Below, piece by piece: positions 1-8,970 of a stretch of 64,000 bases of DNA. The stretch lies in the NCBI RefSeq assembly GCF_016316925.1, contig NZ_JAEEGB010000026.1:124001-188000 (forward strand), written 5' to 3'. A program made the translations under genes and the position numbers. This DNA comes from Clostridium aciditolerans. GTDB taxonomy: Bacteria > Bacillota > Clostridia > Clostridiales > Clostridiaceae. The notes under the pieces are model-generated. The model searched no databases. It worked only from the letters and a program-made list of their open reading frames with translations, and had not been told where the DNA came from. Numbering within the stretch: the first letter of the stretch is position 1; each line of letters begins with the position of its first letter.

Positions 1-818
1 ATTCCAACGATGTTAAGTATGACTTTGGATATGAAATAAAAGGCTATGAGGCACCCTATGGGAAAGCCCAATTTGTTCTTATAAACGATTCAGCAGTAAC
101 ATCAGAGACTCCTAAAAACACAAAGGAACTTATGGAATTTGCAAAGAAATATAAAGGAAAAGTTACATACCCTGCACCACCTGATTTTACTGGTAGTGCT
201 TTTGTAAGAAACGTGGTATACGATATAGTTGGATACGACAAACTCATGAGTGCAGGAAATGATAAGGAAAAAATAAGAGAAGCTGTAAAACCTGCAATGG
301 ATTATCTTAAAGAATTAAAGCCATATCTTTGGAAAGAAGGAAAAACCTATCCTGCAAATATTGCACAGTTGGACAACATGTTTGCAGATAATGAATCAGT
401 TATGACAATGTCCTACAATCCAAATTCAGTTGGAGGAATGATAGCATCAGGAAGATTTAAAGCTACTTCAAGGTCTTTTGTTTTTGATAAAGGAACAATA
501 GGTAATACTCATTTTATTGCAATTCCATCTAATGCTTCTAATAAAGATGGAGCACTTGCAGTTATCAACGCAATACTTAGCGCAGAAATGCAAGCATCAA
601 AATATGATCCTGCTAATTGGGGTGATTTGCCAGTTCTTGATTATGAAAAACTTGAAAAGAATGAAAAAGATCTTTTTGATAAGGTTCCTCTTGGAAAGGG
701 TGTAATACCACAATCTGAGCTTTTAAAGAAGAGACTTCCTGAAATGCCAGCAGATACTATTCCTATAATAGAAGAAATATGGCAATCTGAAGTACTAGGA
801 AGTGCTCCTAAGAAATGA
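1..818 (+). CDS. ABC transporter substrate-binding protein, YnjB-like (5' end outside window)
   Basis: The frame is already open at base 3 and runs 271 codons to the stop at 816-818, so the signal peptide and N-terminal lobe lie outside the window. The visible part contains a stretch TYPAPPDFTGSAFVRN (near base 168) that is typical of the YnjB/COG4134 group of periplasmic-type solute-binding proteins; the later GGMIASGRF and FIAIPSNASNKDGA segments fit the ligand-binding lobes. In Gram-positive cells it would be a lipoprotein delivering ligand to the permeases that follow. Its stop overlaps the next start as ATGA, so translation is coupled. The transported compound of this family is not established; thiamine-like or polyamine-like ligands are only guesses. 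Confidence 0.85.
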   Translation, partial: SNDVKYDFGYEIKGYEAPYGKAQFVLINDSAVTSETPKNTKELMEFAKKYKGKVTYPAPPDFTGSAFVRNVVYDIVGYDKLMSAGNDKEKIREAVKPAMDYLKELKPYLWKEGKTYPANIAQLDNMFADNESVMTMSYNPNSVGGMIASGRFKATSRSFVFDKGTIGNTHFIAIPSNASNKDGALAVINAILSAEMQASKYDPANWGDLPVLDYEKLEKNEKDLFDKVPLGKGVIPQSELLKKRLPEMPADTIPIIEEIWQSEVLGSAPKK

Positions 819-1693
819 TTTATTCAAAATTAAAGCCTTATATAATGGTACTTCCTGTAAGTTTACTCATGGTACTTTTTATATATGCACTGATAAATGG
901 TCTGATACAAAGCTTCGGAATACTTCCTGCTGCAGGACTCACAAAATTCACCTTGCTTTACTATAAGGAAATTTTTACCAGAAGAGACATGATGTCGTCA
1001 TTATTTTTGAGTCTCTACATTTCCCTAGTATCATCCTTGATTGCGGTGATACTAGGTGTACTTATAAGTGCTGCAGCTTCTGCATCAGGAATCGTAAAAA
1101 AAAGATCCTTTCAGCTTCTAAAAGTGCCTATTATTCTTCCCCACACCGTTTCAGCACTGCTAATAATAAATGTATTTTCACAAAGCGGAATACTATCTAG
1201 ATTGTCTTATCATCTTGATATTATACATAATCAGCAGCAGTTTATTTCTTTAGTATTTGATAAAGGTTCCATTGGTATAATTCTTGCATATCTCTGGAAG
1301 GAGATACCTTTTGTTACACTAGTGGTGGTGACAATTATGGCAAATATAGATTCATCTTTAGGTGAGGCGGCAATAAATCTCGGTGCAACAAGGCTTAAGG
1401 CCTTTTTTAATATTACTCTACCTCTGTGCCTTCCTTCAATTGTTACTTCATTTATAATTGTATTTGCCTACTCTTTTGGTGCCTTTGAAATTCCTTTTTT
1501 ATTAGGAGCAACATCACCTAAATCACTACCGGTTTTGACATACCTTGAGTATACACATCCGGATTTGGCACACAGACCTTATGCTATGGTATTAAATAGT
1601 TTAATGACGACAATCTCAGTGCTGCTTACATACATTTACTATAAGATACTTCAAAGAAACCTTAAAAAGGTAGGTGTGGACACTAATGAATAA
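815..1693 (+). CDS. ABC transporter permease, first half of a YnjC-like pair
   Basis: This 292-residue protein is very hydrophobic with about six membrane segments and carries the binding-protein-dependent permease (BPD_transp_1) signature around EAAINLGATRLKAFFNITLP, the EAA loop that docks on the ATPase. It overlaps the binding-protein gene by four bases. In enterobacteria YnjC is a single fused permease of about 510 residues; here two separate genes of 292 and 271 residues supply the two halves. It should form a heterodimer in the membrane with the product of the next gene. Substrate is unknown. Confidence 0.88.
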   Translation: MIYSKLKPYIMVLPVSLLMVLFIYALINGLIQSFGILPAAGLTKFTLLYYKEIFTRRDMMSSLFLSLYISLVSSLIAVILGVLISAAASASGIVKKRSFQLLKVPIILPHTVSALLIINVFSQSGILSRLSYHLDIIHNQQQFISLVFDKGSIGIILAYLWKEIPFVTLVVVTIMANIDSSLGEAAINLGATRLKAFFNITLPLCLPSIVTSFIIVFAYSFGAFEIPFLLGATSPKSLPVLTYLEYTHPDLAHRPYAMVLNSLMTTISVLLTYIYYKILQRNLKKVGVDTNE

Positions 1694-2498
1694 GCATTAT
1701 ACTATAACAATGAAAATAATTATATATTTAAGCTTTTTTATTATACTTTTCCCCTTGGCTATTCTTTTAGTGTGGAGCTTTACAGGTATATGGCCTTGGC
1801 CAGACCTTTTTCCAAAAAGCTTCTCTTTAAGGGCCATTGGGGAATTATTTGGTGGTTATTCCGGCGCTATAAAAATTCTTTTTTCTAGCGTTCTTATTTC
1901 TATAGCTGTAGCACTACTTTCAATTGTAATAAGTATTCCTGCAGCTAGAGCTATTGTGCTATATGACTTTTTCGGCAGAAGCTTCATTAAGTTCGCTGTT
2001 TTAATGCCGGTAATTGTGCCCGTTACTACTTTTGCCATGGGTATACACATATTTTTTATTAAAATAGGCTTAAATGACTCTATACTTGGGGTAATATTGG
2101 TACATACAATTCTCTGCTTACCCTATACTGTAAGAATTATGACTGAAGTTACGGAAGCCACAGGAGATAAGCTTGAAATGCAGGCTAGAGTTCTTGGTGC
2201 TTCCCCTTTAAGAGCCTTTATTAATATAACTTTGCCAGTTGCTATGCCGGGCATAATCTCCTCAGGCAGCATGGCTTTTATAGTATCTTTCAGCCAGTAT
2301 TTTATTACCTTCCTTATAGGAGGAGGAAATGTTGTTACTTATGCCATGCTTATGTTTCCCTATATTCAGAGTGAAGACAGAACAATCGCCTCTGCATACA
2401 GTGTTTTATTCATAATCTCAACCCTATTGGTTTTTGTTTTATTTGAAAAAACCTTAAAAAGATACTATAAAATAGAAAATACTTATTTTTTTAGTTAA
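1686..2498 (+). CDS. ABC transporter permease, second half of a YnjC-like pair
   Basis: This is a hydrophobic permease of 270 residues with about six membrane segments and an EAA loop (QARVLGASPLRAFINITLPV). I start it at the ATG at 1686 because an AGGTGTGG ribosome site sits about seven bases upstream; a GTG at 1674 in the same frame is the alternative. Either way it overlaps the preceding gene, as expected for a co-translated pair. It would pair with the upstream permease to form the membrane channel of the importer. Confidence 0.87.
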   Translation: MNKHYTITMKIIIYLSFFIILFPLAILLVWSFTGIWPWPDLFPKSFSLRAIGELFGGYSGAIKILFSSVLISIAVALLSIVISIPAARAIVLYDFFGRSFIKFAVLMPVIVPVTTFAMGIHIFFIKIGLNDSILGVILVHTILCLPYTVRIMTEVTEATGDKLEMQARVLGASPLRAFINITLPVAMPGIISSGSMAFIVSFSQYFITFLIGGGNVVTYAMLMFPYIQSEDRTIASAYSVLFIISTLLVFVLFEKTLKRYYKIENTYFFS

Positions 2499-2510
2499 GA
2501 GGATTAAAAA

Positions 2511-3521
2511 ATGCACAAACTTTATTTGAAAAACTTATATGTTAATTTAAATAGAAAAGAGATATTAAAAGACATTTATTTTGATGTAAAGAAAGGGGAA
2601 CTCGTCTCCCTACTTGGCCCCTCAGGCTGTGGTAAAAGTACTTTGCTTAAAACAATAGCAGGTCTTATTGAACCAAATAATGGAGATATTCTAGTTGATG
2701 GAGAGCAAATAAAAGGTATTGCCCCTGAAAAACGTGAGATAGTCATAGTATTTCAGGATCTAAGGCTATTTCCTAATATGAATGTGCTAGAAAATGTTGA
2801 GTTTGGTCTTAAGATGAAAGGTATTGATAAGAATACCAGAAAAATAAAAGCTTTAGATATGCTTGAAAAAGTTGGGCTAGCGGGCTTTGAAAAGAGAAAG
2901 GTATTTGAGCTGTCCGGCGGTCAAAAGCAGAGAGTTGCCTTAGCAAGAGCTGCAGCAGCGGAACCAGAAGTACTTCTGCTGGATGAACCTTTTTCAAGTC
3001 TTGATGAAGGCCTAAGACAAAAGATGAGAGAGCTTGTAATGACCCTGCAGAGACAACTTAAGATAACTACAGTTATGGTTACTCACGATCAATCTGAAGC
3101 CTTATTGATGTCTGACAGAATAGCTGTAATGCTTGATGGAAAGATAATTCAATATGATACCCCTAGAAATGTTTATGAACATCCCTCCTGTCCTGAAGTT
3201 GCTAATTACTTTGGCGAAATGAATTATATTAAAGGAATAGTTGAAAAAGAAACTTTTAAGAGCCCAATTGGTGATTTTAAAGCTTTAGTTATTGATGGAG
3301 ATTATACACTAATGTTTAAGCCAAATCATATAAAAGTTATAAACAAACCTGGCGAATATAGGATAACAGCACTGAATTACCTTGGAGACAAATATAATGT
3401 TAGAGTTGAAGGGCACAACATAAATCTTTTTATTATTATGCCTTCAGATAGTAATATTAAAATTGGTGATCTAGTCTCTATTGAAATAGATTTTTCTAAA
3501 GGTATTTTTTACAAATTATAA
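2511..3521 (+). CDS. ABC transporter ATPase, YnjD/PotA-like
   Basis: This 336-residue ATPase energises the upstream importer. Walker A is GPSGCGKST near residue 36, the Q-loop is VFQDLRLFP, the signature is LSGGQKQRVALARA, Walker B is VLLLDEPFSSLDE and the H-loop is TVMVTHDQSEA. The last 100 or so residues form a TOBE-type regulatory domain (from about residue 240), as in the PotA/ModC/CysA importer ATPases rather than exporter ATPases. A GAGGATT ribosome site precedes the ATG. The operon appears to end here; no obvious rho-independent terminator follows directly. Confidence 0.92.
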   Translation: MHKLYLKNLYVNLNRKEILKDIYFDVKKGELVSLLGPSGCGKSTLLKTIAGLIEPNNGDILVDGEQIKGIAPEKREIVIVFQDLRLFPNMNVLENVEFGLKMKGIDKNTRKIKALDMLEKVGLAGFEKRKVFELSGGQKQRVALARAAAAEPEVLLLDEPFSSLDEGLRQKMRELVMTLQRQLKITTVMVTHDQSEALLMSDRIAVMLDGKIIQYDTPRNVYEHPSCPEVANYFGEMNYIKGIVEKETFKSPIGDFKALVIDGDYTLMFKPNHIKVINKPGEYRITALNYLGDKYNVRVEGHNINLFIIMPSDSNIKIGDLVSIEIDFSKGIFYKL

Positions 3522-3592
3522 TTAAGAGTTGTTTTAAGTAAACCCAAATAACATTTTTGTTTTTCATAAGCCAATTTTTTATCGTTCTTTTA

Positions 3593-3672
3593 GGCATCTG
3601 AAAGAAAATAACAAGTCAAAGATGTTACGGAAAATAGAGTAACATACTGACTAGTTATTTTTTGAAGATGCC
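3593..3672 (+). repeat. Long three-part palindrome upstream of pyk
   Basis: Arms 3593-3612 (GGCATCTGAAAGAAAATAAC) and 3654-3672 pair almost throughout. Inside them AGTCA (3614-3618) pairs with TGACT (3648-3652), and inside that TGTTAC (3623-3628) pairs with GTAACA (3639-3644). The result is an 80-base nested hairpin with two internal loops, about 75 bases before the pyruvate kinase start. No T-run follows, so it is not a standard terminator. It may be a structured leader RNA or a small palindromic insertion. Confidence 0.6.
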
Positions 3673-3748
3673 TTATAGGTTTAAAATATAACTCACTGTG
3701 CAATAATAATCCTAGTTAAAATTTAAAAAGTGTAAGGGGATTATTAGT

Positions 3749-5170
3749 ATGCAAAAAACTAAAATGGTTTTTACTATTGGCCCAGCCAGTGAGAGCGAGG
3801 AAACTTTATCAAAGTTAATTGAAGCAGGAATGAATGCAGCAAGACTTAATTTTTCCCATGGTACTCATGAAGAACATAAAGAGAAAATGGACCTTATAAA
3901 AAAACTAAGACAAAAATATAATAGACATGTAGCTATTATGATGGATATAAAAGGTCCAAAAATAAGAACCCATAATTTTAAAGATGATAAAGTAGAATTA
4001 CAAAAAGGATCAAAGTTTACTATAATCTGTGGTGATGAAGTGCTTGGTGATGAAACTCACTGTTCAATTAGTTATAGTGACTTATATAAAGATGTTACTG
4101 TTGGCAATAAACTTTTAGTAGACGATGGGCTTTTGGAATTAACTATCGAATCTATAGAAGGAAATAAAATTCATTGCATAGCCGATAATACAGGTTTCAT
4201 AGGGAATCACAAGGGAGTAAACGTGCCTAATGTTTCAATAAATGTCCCTGCTGTAACAGATAAAGATAAGGAAGATTTGATATTTGGATGTCAAATGAAT
4301 GTTGATATGGTAGCTGCCTCTTATATAAGAAAGGCAACTGATGTTTTATCGGTAAGAAAAATATTAGAAGCCAACAGTGATGAATACATTCAAATATTTT
4401 CAAAGATTGAAAGCCATGAAGGCATAAAAAACATTGATGAAATTATTAAATTTTCTGATGGCATAATGGTGGCTAGAGGTGATATGGGGGTAGAAATTCC
4501 TATAGAGCAAGTTCCTATCATTCAGAAAATGATAATAGAAAAATGTAATAAAGCAGGAAAATCAGTTATAACTGCTACTCAGATGCTTGATTCTATGATA
4601 AGAAATCCTAGACCAACAAGAGCTGAAGCCTCCGATATAGCTAATGCTATTTTAGATGGAACTGATGCCATAATGCTTAGTGGAGAAAGTGCAAATGGTA
4701 AATACCCTGTGGAAGCCGCTCAAACTATGGCAAGAATAGCACAAACAGCTGAAAGTAAAATAAATTACGCTTCTTGCTTAGATCAAAAGAAGAAATCAAC
4801 TTTAACTAATGTGGCTGATGCAATAAGCTTATCTACCTGTTTAACTGCAGCAGAACTTGATGCTAAAGCAATAATAACTGCTACTCAAAGTGGAAGTACT
4901 GCTAAGACAGTATCAAAGCATAGACCAGAGTGCCAAATAATTGCCGTCACTCCAAATGAAAAAGTAGCAAGAAGATTAGCTCTAAGTTGGGGCGTAATAC
5001 CTATATTATCAAGAAATGTTGATTCTACAGACGAACTAATAGAAGAATCTACAAAAACAGCATTGGACGCCAACTATATTAAAAAAGGCGATTTAATAAT
5101 TGTAGCTGCTGGTGTGCCTGTTCAATATTCTGGCACTACAAATATGCTTAAGGTTGAAATTGTCCAATAG
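3749..5170 (+). CDS. pyk: Pyruvate kinase
   Basis: This cytoplasmic glycolytic enzyme transfers phosphate from phosphoenolpyruvate to ADP. The 473-residue length is the usual size for the short bacterial form without the extra C-terminal PEP-utilizer domain. Family motifs are plain: the N-terminal TKMVFTIGPASE with NFSHG, the MDIKGPKIRT segment, and the ESHEGIKNIDEI / MVARGDMGVEIP region containing the catalytic lysine neighbourhood and metal ligands, then MLDSMIRNPRPTRAE. A GTAAGGGGATT ribosome site precedes the ATG. It appears monocistronic, with a terminator at 5250-5308. The long palindrome in its leader may have a regulatory role. Confidence 0.97.
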   Translation: MQKTKMVFTIGPASESEETLSKLIEAGMNAARLNFSHGTHEEHKEKMDLIKKLRQKYNRHVAIMMDIKGPKIRTHNFKDDKVELQKGSKFTIICGDEVLGDETHCSISYSDLYKDVTVGNKLLVDDGLLELTIESIEGNKIHCIADNTGFIGNHKGVNVPNVSINVPAVTDKDKEDLIFGCQMNVDMVAASYIRKATDVLSVRKILEANSDEYIQIFSKIESHEGIKNIDEIIKFSDGIMVARGDMGVEIPIEQVPIIQKMIIEKCNKAGKSVITATQMLDSMIRNPRPTRAEASDIANAILDGTDAIMLSGESANGKYPVEAAQTMARIAQTAESKINYASCLDQKKKSTLTNVADAISLSTCLTAAELDAKAIITATQSGSTAKTVSKHRPECQIIAVTPNEKVARRLALSWGVIPILSRNVDSTDELIEESTKTALDANYIKKGDLIIVAAGVPVQYSGTTNMLKVEIVQ

Positions 5171-5249
5171 CAAACTTATTTAAGGAAAGATAATAAAATT
5201 ATAGAATAATAGTATTAAGTATGGAATTCCTTTTCCAACTTAACCATTA

Positions 5250-5308
5250 AGAAACCCATTAAAAATCACGGCTAATTCTTTTGATTTTTAGTAGGTTTCT
5301 TTATTTTT
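5250..5308 (+). terminator. Rho-independent terminator of pyk
   Basis: The arms AGAAACCCATTAAAAATC (5250-5267) and GATTTTTAGTAGGTTTCT (5283-5300) pair with two mismatches, and TTATTTTT follows. Confidence 0.75.
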
Positions 5309-5365
5309 ATGACGATAGGCTTCAGTTTTTTATTATCATAGAAAATATACCTACCTTTTATTTCA

Positions 5366-6583
5366 TTATGATAAATCTCCCTTTTTATATGAATACATAT
5401 AAAGCATCATCATAAAGAAAACAGCAATACAAGACAATATAAAGGTTAATGGCCAAACAGCAGCAATTCCTAATGAATCTATATATTTTCCCATAAGTGA
5501 TGTTCCAAGAGCAGCTCCTGTAGCCCAGCTCAAGTTTCCAACTGCACTGAATCTAGCTCTATAATTAGCAGGACTATTGTTAGCCACATACACTCCAAAA
5601 TTTGTAACAGTTAGTATTTCACCAATTGTCCATAGTACTGTTGATAACATAAATAAAGGAAAAGATTTTACTATCCCAATCATACCAAAACCAACAGCAT
5701 AAAGAACTCCTGCTATTATCATATTTGGCAGGGCATGTAATTTCCGTGTAAAGCTAGTAATAAACACAGTTAGAAAAATAACTGTGCAAGCATTTACACT
5801 CATTAGGAAACCAAATTTCTCTGCTCCATTTCCCATATAAACATTGTCTAACATTAAAGGTAAGGAAAATCTATGCTGCGTGTATACTATACTGTATATT
5901 ATGTAGATAACTAGAAATATTAAAATCTGTGGACGTCTTAAAAGAACTTGAAAAACATTACCCTCTTCTGCTCTTTCTTTTGAAGCTGCTGCTTCTGTTT
6001 CATTTGACGGCTTAGTTTCATCTATATATACAATAAATAGAATCACTGCTGTTAATGATGTTAATGCGTCACCTATAAAAAGCATAGGAAGAAAATTATT
6101 AAATAAGAATCCTGCTACAATAGGGCCAATGGATACTCCCAAATTTATACCCAAATATAGAAGTGAATAACCAGCTTGTCTCCTATCTGGAGGCAAAACA
6201 TCTGCAATTATTGCATTTAAAGGCGGCCTAACAGCTCCATTAAAAAAAGTTGAGGTCAAAAGAAAAGAAACAATAACATATGGATTGGTTATAAAGGCAC
6301 AGGGTATTAGTGCTAAAGCCGCTGTTGTCTGAGCAAAAATATAGGTCTTTTTTCTTCCAATTTGATCTGCGAATTTACCTCCTGCTATAGCCCCAGGTAT
6401 GCTGAGAATAGATTCGATCATAACAATTATCCCAACTATCTGGAAAGACAATCCTAGTTTTTTCGTCAAAAATAACGTCATAAATGGCAGCACAAAATCC
6501 CCAAATCTATTTACTACCTGAACTAAAAACAATATGTATACACCTTTCGGTAACCCTTTGTAGATATTAAATTTTTTAAACAT
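5366..6583 (-). CDS. MFS transporter
   Basis: The 405-residue protein has about twelve membrane segments and belongs to the major facilitator superfamily. The loop 2-3 motif A appears as GGKFADQIGRKKT near residue 68, and the motif C-like GINLGVSIGPIVAG in the fifth helix suggests a drug/H+ antiporter-type efflux pump. The central cytoplasmic loop is polar (DETKPSNETEAAASKERAEEG). An AGGAG site lies about ten bases before the ATG. It stands alone between the pyk terminator and a signalling gene; the substrate cannot be told from sequence. Confidence 0.88.
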   Translation of the reverse strand: MFKKFNIYKGLPKGVYILFLVQVVNRFGDFVLPFMTLFLTKKLGLSFQIVGIIVMIESILSIPGAIAGGKFADQIGRKKTYIFAQTTAALALIPCAFITNPYVIVSFLLTSTFFNGAVRPPLNAIIADVLPPDRRQAGYSLLYLGINLGVSIGPIVAGFLFNNFLPMLFIGDALTSLTAVILFIVYIDETKPSNETEAAASKERAEEGNVFQVLLRRPQILIFLVIYIIYSIVYTQHRFSLPLMLDNVYMGNGAEKFGFLMSVNACTVIFLTVFITSFTRKLHALPNMIIAGVLYAVGFGMIGIVKSFPLFMLSTVLWTIGEILTVTNFGVYVANNSPANYRARFSAVGNLSWATGAALGTSLMGKYIDSLGIAAVWPLTFILSCIAVFFMMMLYMYSYKKGDLS

Positions 6584-6765
6584 TTCTTGTTTACTCCTTC
6601 TGAAGTTAATATATAAATTTACACCCTTATGTTCTGTAGTAATTTATGTTAAATATATGAAAATTATATATTAAATTATTAAAAATTACCATACAAATTA
6701 CTTACATCATAGGAAAACTAACTAGAAAGTTAACTTATATAAAGGAGTCTACGTTATTTACAATA

Positions 6766-7851
6766 TTACTTGTTATTATATACCATTACTTTATTTCTAC
6801 CTGTTCTTTTAGCTTCATATAATGCAAGATCTGCATTTTCAAGAAGCATGTCTATATTATTAGTTTTACCAGGATACATTGAAACCCCTATAGAAACTGT
6901 TACATAAATACTAACCTTGTCAGAAATATAAAATTTGTTAACTTCGACATTTCTTCTTATTCTTTCTGCAATTCTAACTGCATTAGAAGCTGAACAATCT
7001 AATAATAACACCGTGAATTCTTCTCCTCCATTACGAGATATAATATCAATTTCTCTGCATGTATTACGTAAAATATCAGCTATATTCTTTAATATAGTAT
7101 CCCCTGCAATGTGTCCATAGGTGTCATTTATCTTTTTAAAATAATCGATATCTAAATATAGCAAAGATAGATTTTTTCCATCCTTAATTGTTTGCTTAGA
7201 AACACTATTAAAAATCTTGTCAAACTGCCTTACATTATTTAATCCAGTTAAAAAGTCTGTTGTTGCTTCATTTCTCAATCTATTATAAAATTCAACAAGC
7301 TCGCATAAGTACTCAGTATATCTATATACAAAATATGATACAAATGAAATCCCAATATAGTATACTAGTAGAAGCTTGAGTAAAAATATCCTATCCTTAA
7401 TAAGAATTATATATGAAATAGTACTAACTAAATTTGAATATATAACAGAATAAATCCATTTATCCCTTCTTGTTTTTTTAATAACGGAGATAACTCCAAA
7501 GCCTATTCCTGAAAACATAGTAGCTATTATAGAAACTACAGCAGCTTTAGAAATTCCAAAATACAAAGTTCGAAAAAAACACATCATTATAACGGTTATT
7601 ATAGGTGGTATAACTCCACCGAAAATAGCTGATAGCATAATGGGTACTGTACGAAAATCCGTTACTATTGTGGAAGTAATATGTACCCCAAAGAACATTA
7701 ATAAGATTCCTAATGAACCGCAGCATGCCCCAATTGATATTTTTAAAGATATTGATGGATTCTTAGATATATTTTTATTTATGACGAAATTATGAGAAAC
7801 ACTTGTAAATGTAATTAAAATGCATGCATTAATAAATAAATCAACAATCAT
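6766..7851 (-). CDS. Membrane diguanylate cyclase (5TM-LYT sensor plus GGDEF)
   Basis: The product (361 residues) would make cyclic di-GMP from two GTP. The N-terminal half holds five to six membrane segments with the pattern of the LytS-type 5TMR sensor (TVPIMLSAIFGGVIPPIITV). The GGDEF domain fills the last 165 residues; the active-site loop is GGEEF near residue 272, and the inhibitory I-site RxxD is present as REID five residues upstream, so product inhibition is likely. I start at the ATG at 7851, where GGGGAGAG lies seven bases upstream, rather than at an upstream ATG at 7884 that lacks a ribosome site. A repeat element lies 120 bases upstream of the start. Confidence 0.9.
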   Translation of the reverse strand: MIVDLFINACILITFTSVSHNFVINKNISKNPSISLKISIGACCGSLGILLMFFGVHITSTIVTDFRTVPIMLSAIFGGVIPPIITVIMMCFFRTLYFGISKAAVVSIIATMFSGIGFGVISVIKKTRRDKWIYSVIYSNLVSTISYIILIKDRIFLLKLLLVYYIGISFVSYFVYRYTEYLCELVEFYNRLRNEATTDFLTGLNNVRQFDKIFNSVSKQTIKDGKNLSLLYLDIDYFKKINDTYGHIAGDTILKNIADILRNTCREIDIISRNGGEEFTVLLLDCSASNAVRIAERIRRNVEVNKFYISDKVSIYVTVSIGVSMYPGKTNNIDMLLENADLALYEAKRTGRNKVMVYNNK

Positions 7852-7972
7852 TGTAATACTCTCCCCAAAGTATAAAGTGAACATTCTAAATAAGCATATT
7901 AATTATATACTATTTCATTCTAACTCCACAATTCATTTTATGGTAAGTTATACCTCAAGTTTTCGATATAAA

Positions 7973-8114
7973 TTTATCCGATCGCTACCATTGCTAACCC
8001 CCCATCTTCTATCAAAGTGGGGGATAAGCACTGCTACGCGCCTGGATAAGTTCTTCTAAGGTTCAGATGGAGAAAGTCATCCTTATAAGCAAACTCCATC
8101 TGAACCTAAGAATC
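7973..8114 (+). repeat. Copy A of a structured about 130-bp repeat family
   Basis: This copy begins TTTATCCGAT and shares with copies at 37654-37779 (minus) and 56036-56161 (plus) the same order: TTATCC, a variable stem, an inner CCCCCA/TGGGGG stem, GCTACG, CCTGGATAA, TTCTAAG and a second large hairpin CAGATGGAG/CTCCATCTG. TTATCC pairs with GGATAA. The loop of the second hairpin is longer here than in the other copies. The element sits in the 490-base spacer between the diguanylate cyclase and the VOC gene; the rest of that spacer shows nothing I can name. Confidence 0.8.
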
Positions 8115-8341
8115 ACTTGATAAAAGACTGACTATACTTTATTAATGTTCATTATATTCCAATGGCCTCCGTGAGTGTATATTTTGATGCTTTGAGTGAA
8201 ATCTATATAATAAAGTAGCTTAATTATAATAATTAGTTTATACTAATGTATTATGAAAAATAATTAATATATTAGAGCAGAATAGTATTTTTGCAAATAA
8301 TATAAAGTTAGTTTTTATGATATTTAAAGGAGGAAACAAAA

Positions 8342-8722
8342 ATGATCAATAAAATAGGAAAAATAACATTATACGTAAACAATCAAGATGAAGCTAAGAA
8401 GTTCTGGACTGAAAAATTAAATTTTGTAGTTAAATTTGAACAGCCAATGGGACCTAATATGAAATGGTTAGAAGTTGGACCAAGTGAAGGTGAATTTACA
8501 ACCTTTGTTTTATATGATAAGAATTTAATGATGGCTCAAAATCCAGCAACTAATGTTTCACATCCTTCTATAATATTAAGTACTACTGATATTGAGAATG
8601 CTTATAATAAAATGAAGGAAAATGGTGTTGAAGTAGGAGATCTTATGAATATGCCATATGGAAAAATGTTTTCCTTTAAAGATCAAGATGGAAATGAATA
8701 CTTACTACGTGAAGATATCTAA
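8342..8722 (+). CDS. VOC family protein (glyoxalase/bleomycin-resistance fold)
   Basis: This 126-residue single-domain protein starts with the family pattern MINKIGKITLYVNNQDEAKKFW and ends with the FSFKDQDGNEYLLRE strand typical of vicinal-oxygen-chelate proteins. Members include metal-dependent lyases, dioxygenases and drug-binding proteins; the substrate cannot be assigned. A strong AAAGGAGGAAAC ribosome site precedes the ATG. It is monocistronic apart from a possible tiny open frame after it, and a terminator follows at 8844-8884. Confidence 0.85.
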   Translation: MINKIGKITLYVNNQDEAKKFWTEKLNFVVKFEQPMGPNMKWLEVGPSEGEFTTFVLYDKNLMMAQNPATNVSHPSIILSTTDIENAYNKMKENGVEVGDLMNMPYGKMFSFKDQDGNEYLLREDI

Positions 8723-8757
8723 TATTTATTAAATACATAAATTGTAGAATTTTTACA

Positions 8758-8832
8758 ATGATGAGTGGCAAGAAAGAAAAAAGTTGCTGCAGCAGCACTA
8801 AGCAAGATAATAATACAAAGGAAATAGTTTAG
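8758..8832 (+). CDS. Possible 24-residue cysteine-rich peptide
   Basis: A short frame reads MMSGKKEKSCCSSTKQDNN and ends KEIV. It is lysine-rich with adjacent cysteines in SCCSS, resembling in general style small metal- or thiol-reactive peptides. It lies between the VOC gene and its terminator, so it would be on the same transcript. There is no clear ribosome binding site, and it could be chance or the remnant of a longer gene. Confidence 0.25.
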   Translation: MMSGKKEKSCCSSTKQDNNTKEIV

Positions 8833-8843
8833 ACCAATAATAC

Positions 8844-8884
8844 AAAATGGAGAGGCCAAATAATTTAGAGACCTCTCCATTTTT
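8844..8884 (+). terminator. Terminator after the VOC gene
   Basis: AAAATGGAGAGG (8844-8855) pairs with CCTCTCCATTTT (8872-8883) around a 16-base loop. The T-rich right arm suits the plus strand; the A-rich left arm means it may also stop minus-strand transcripts from 8971-9405. Confidence 0.7.
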
Positions 8885-8970
8885 CACTCTTTACTTAATT
8901 ACAGCTTTATTCAATGATTTATTAAAAGATATCATATGATCTTCAGAGGTTAATTGAATTATTCTTAAAA

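Noticed and set aside
3593-3672. Terminator of the upstream ABC operon
   Set aside because: No T-run follows on the plus strand and the stem has internal loops; it also lies 70 bases from the operon end.
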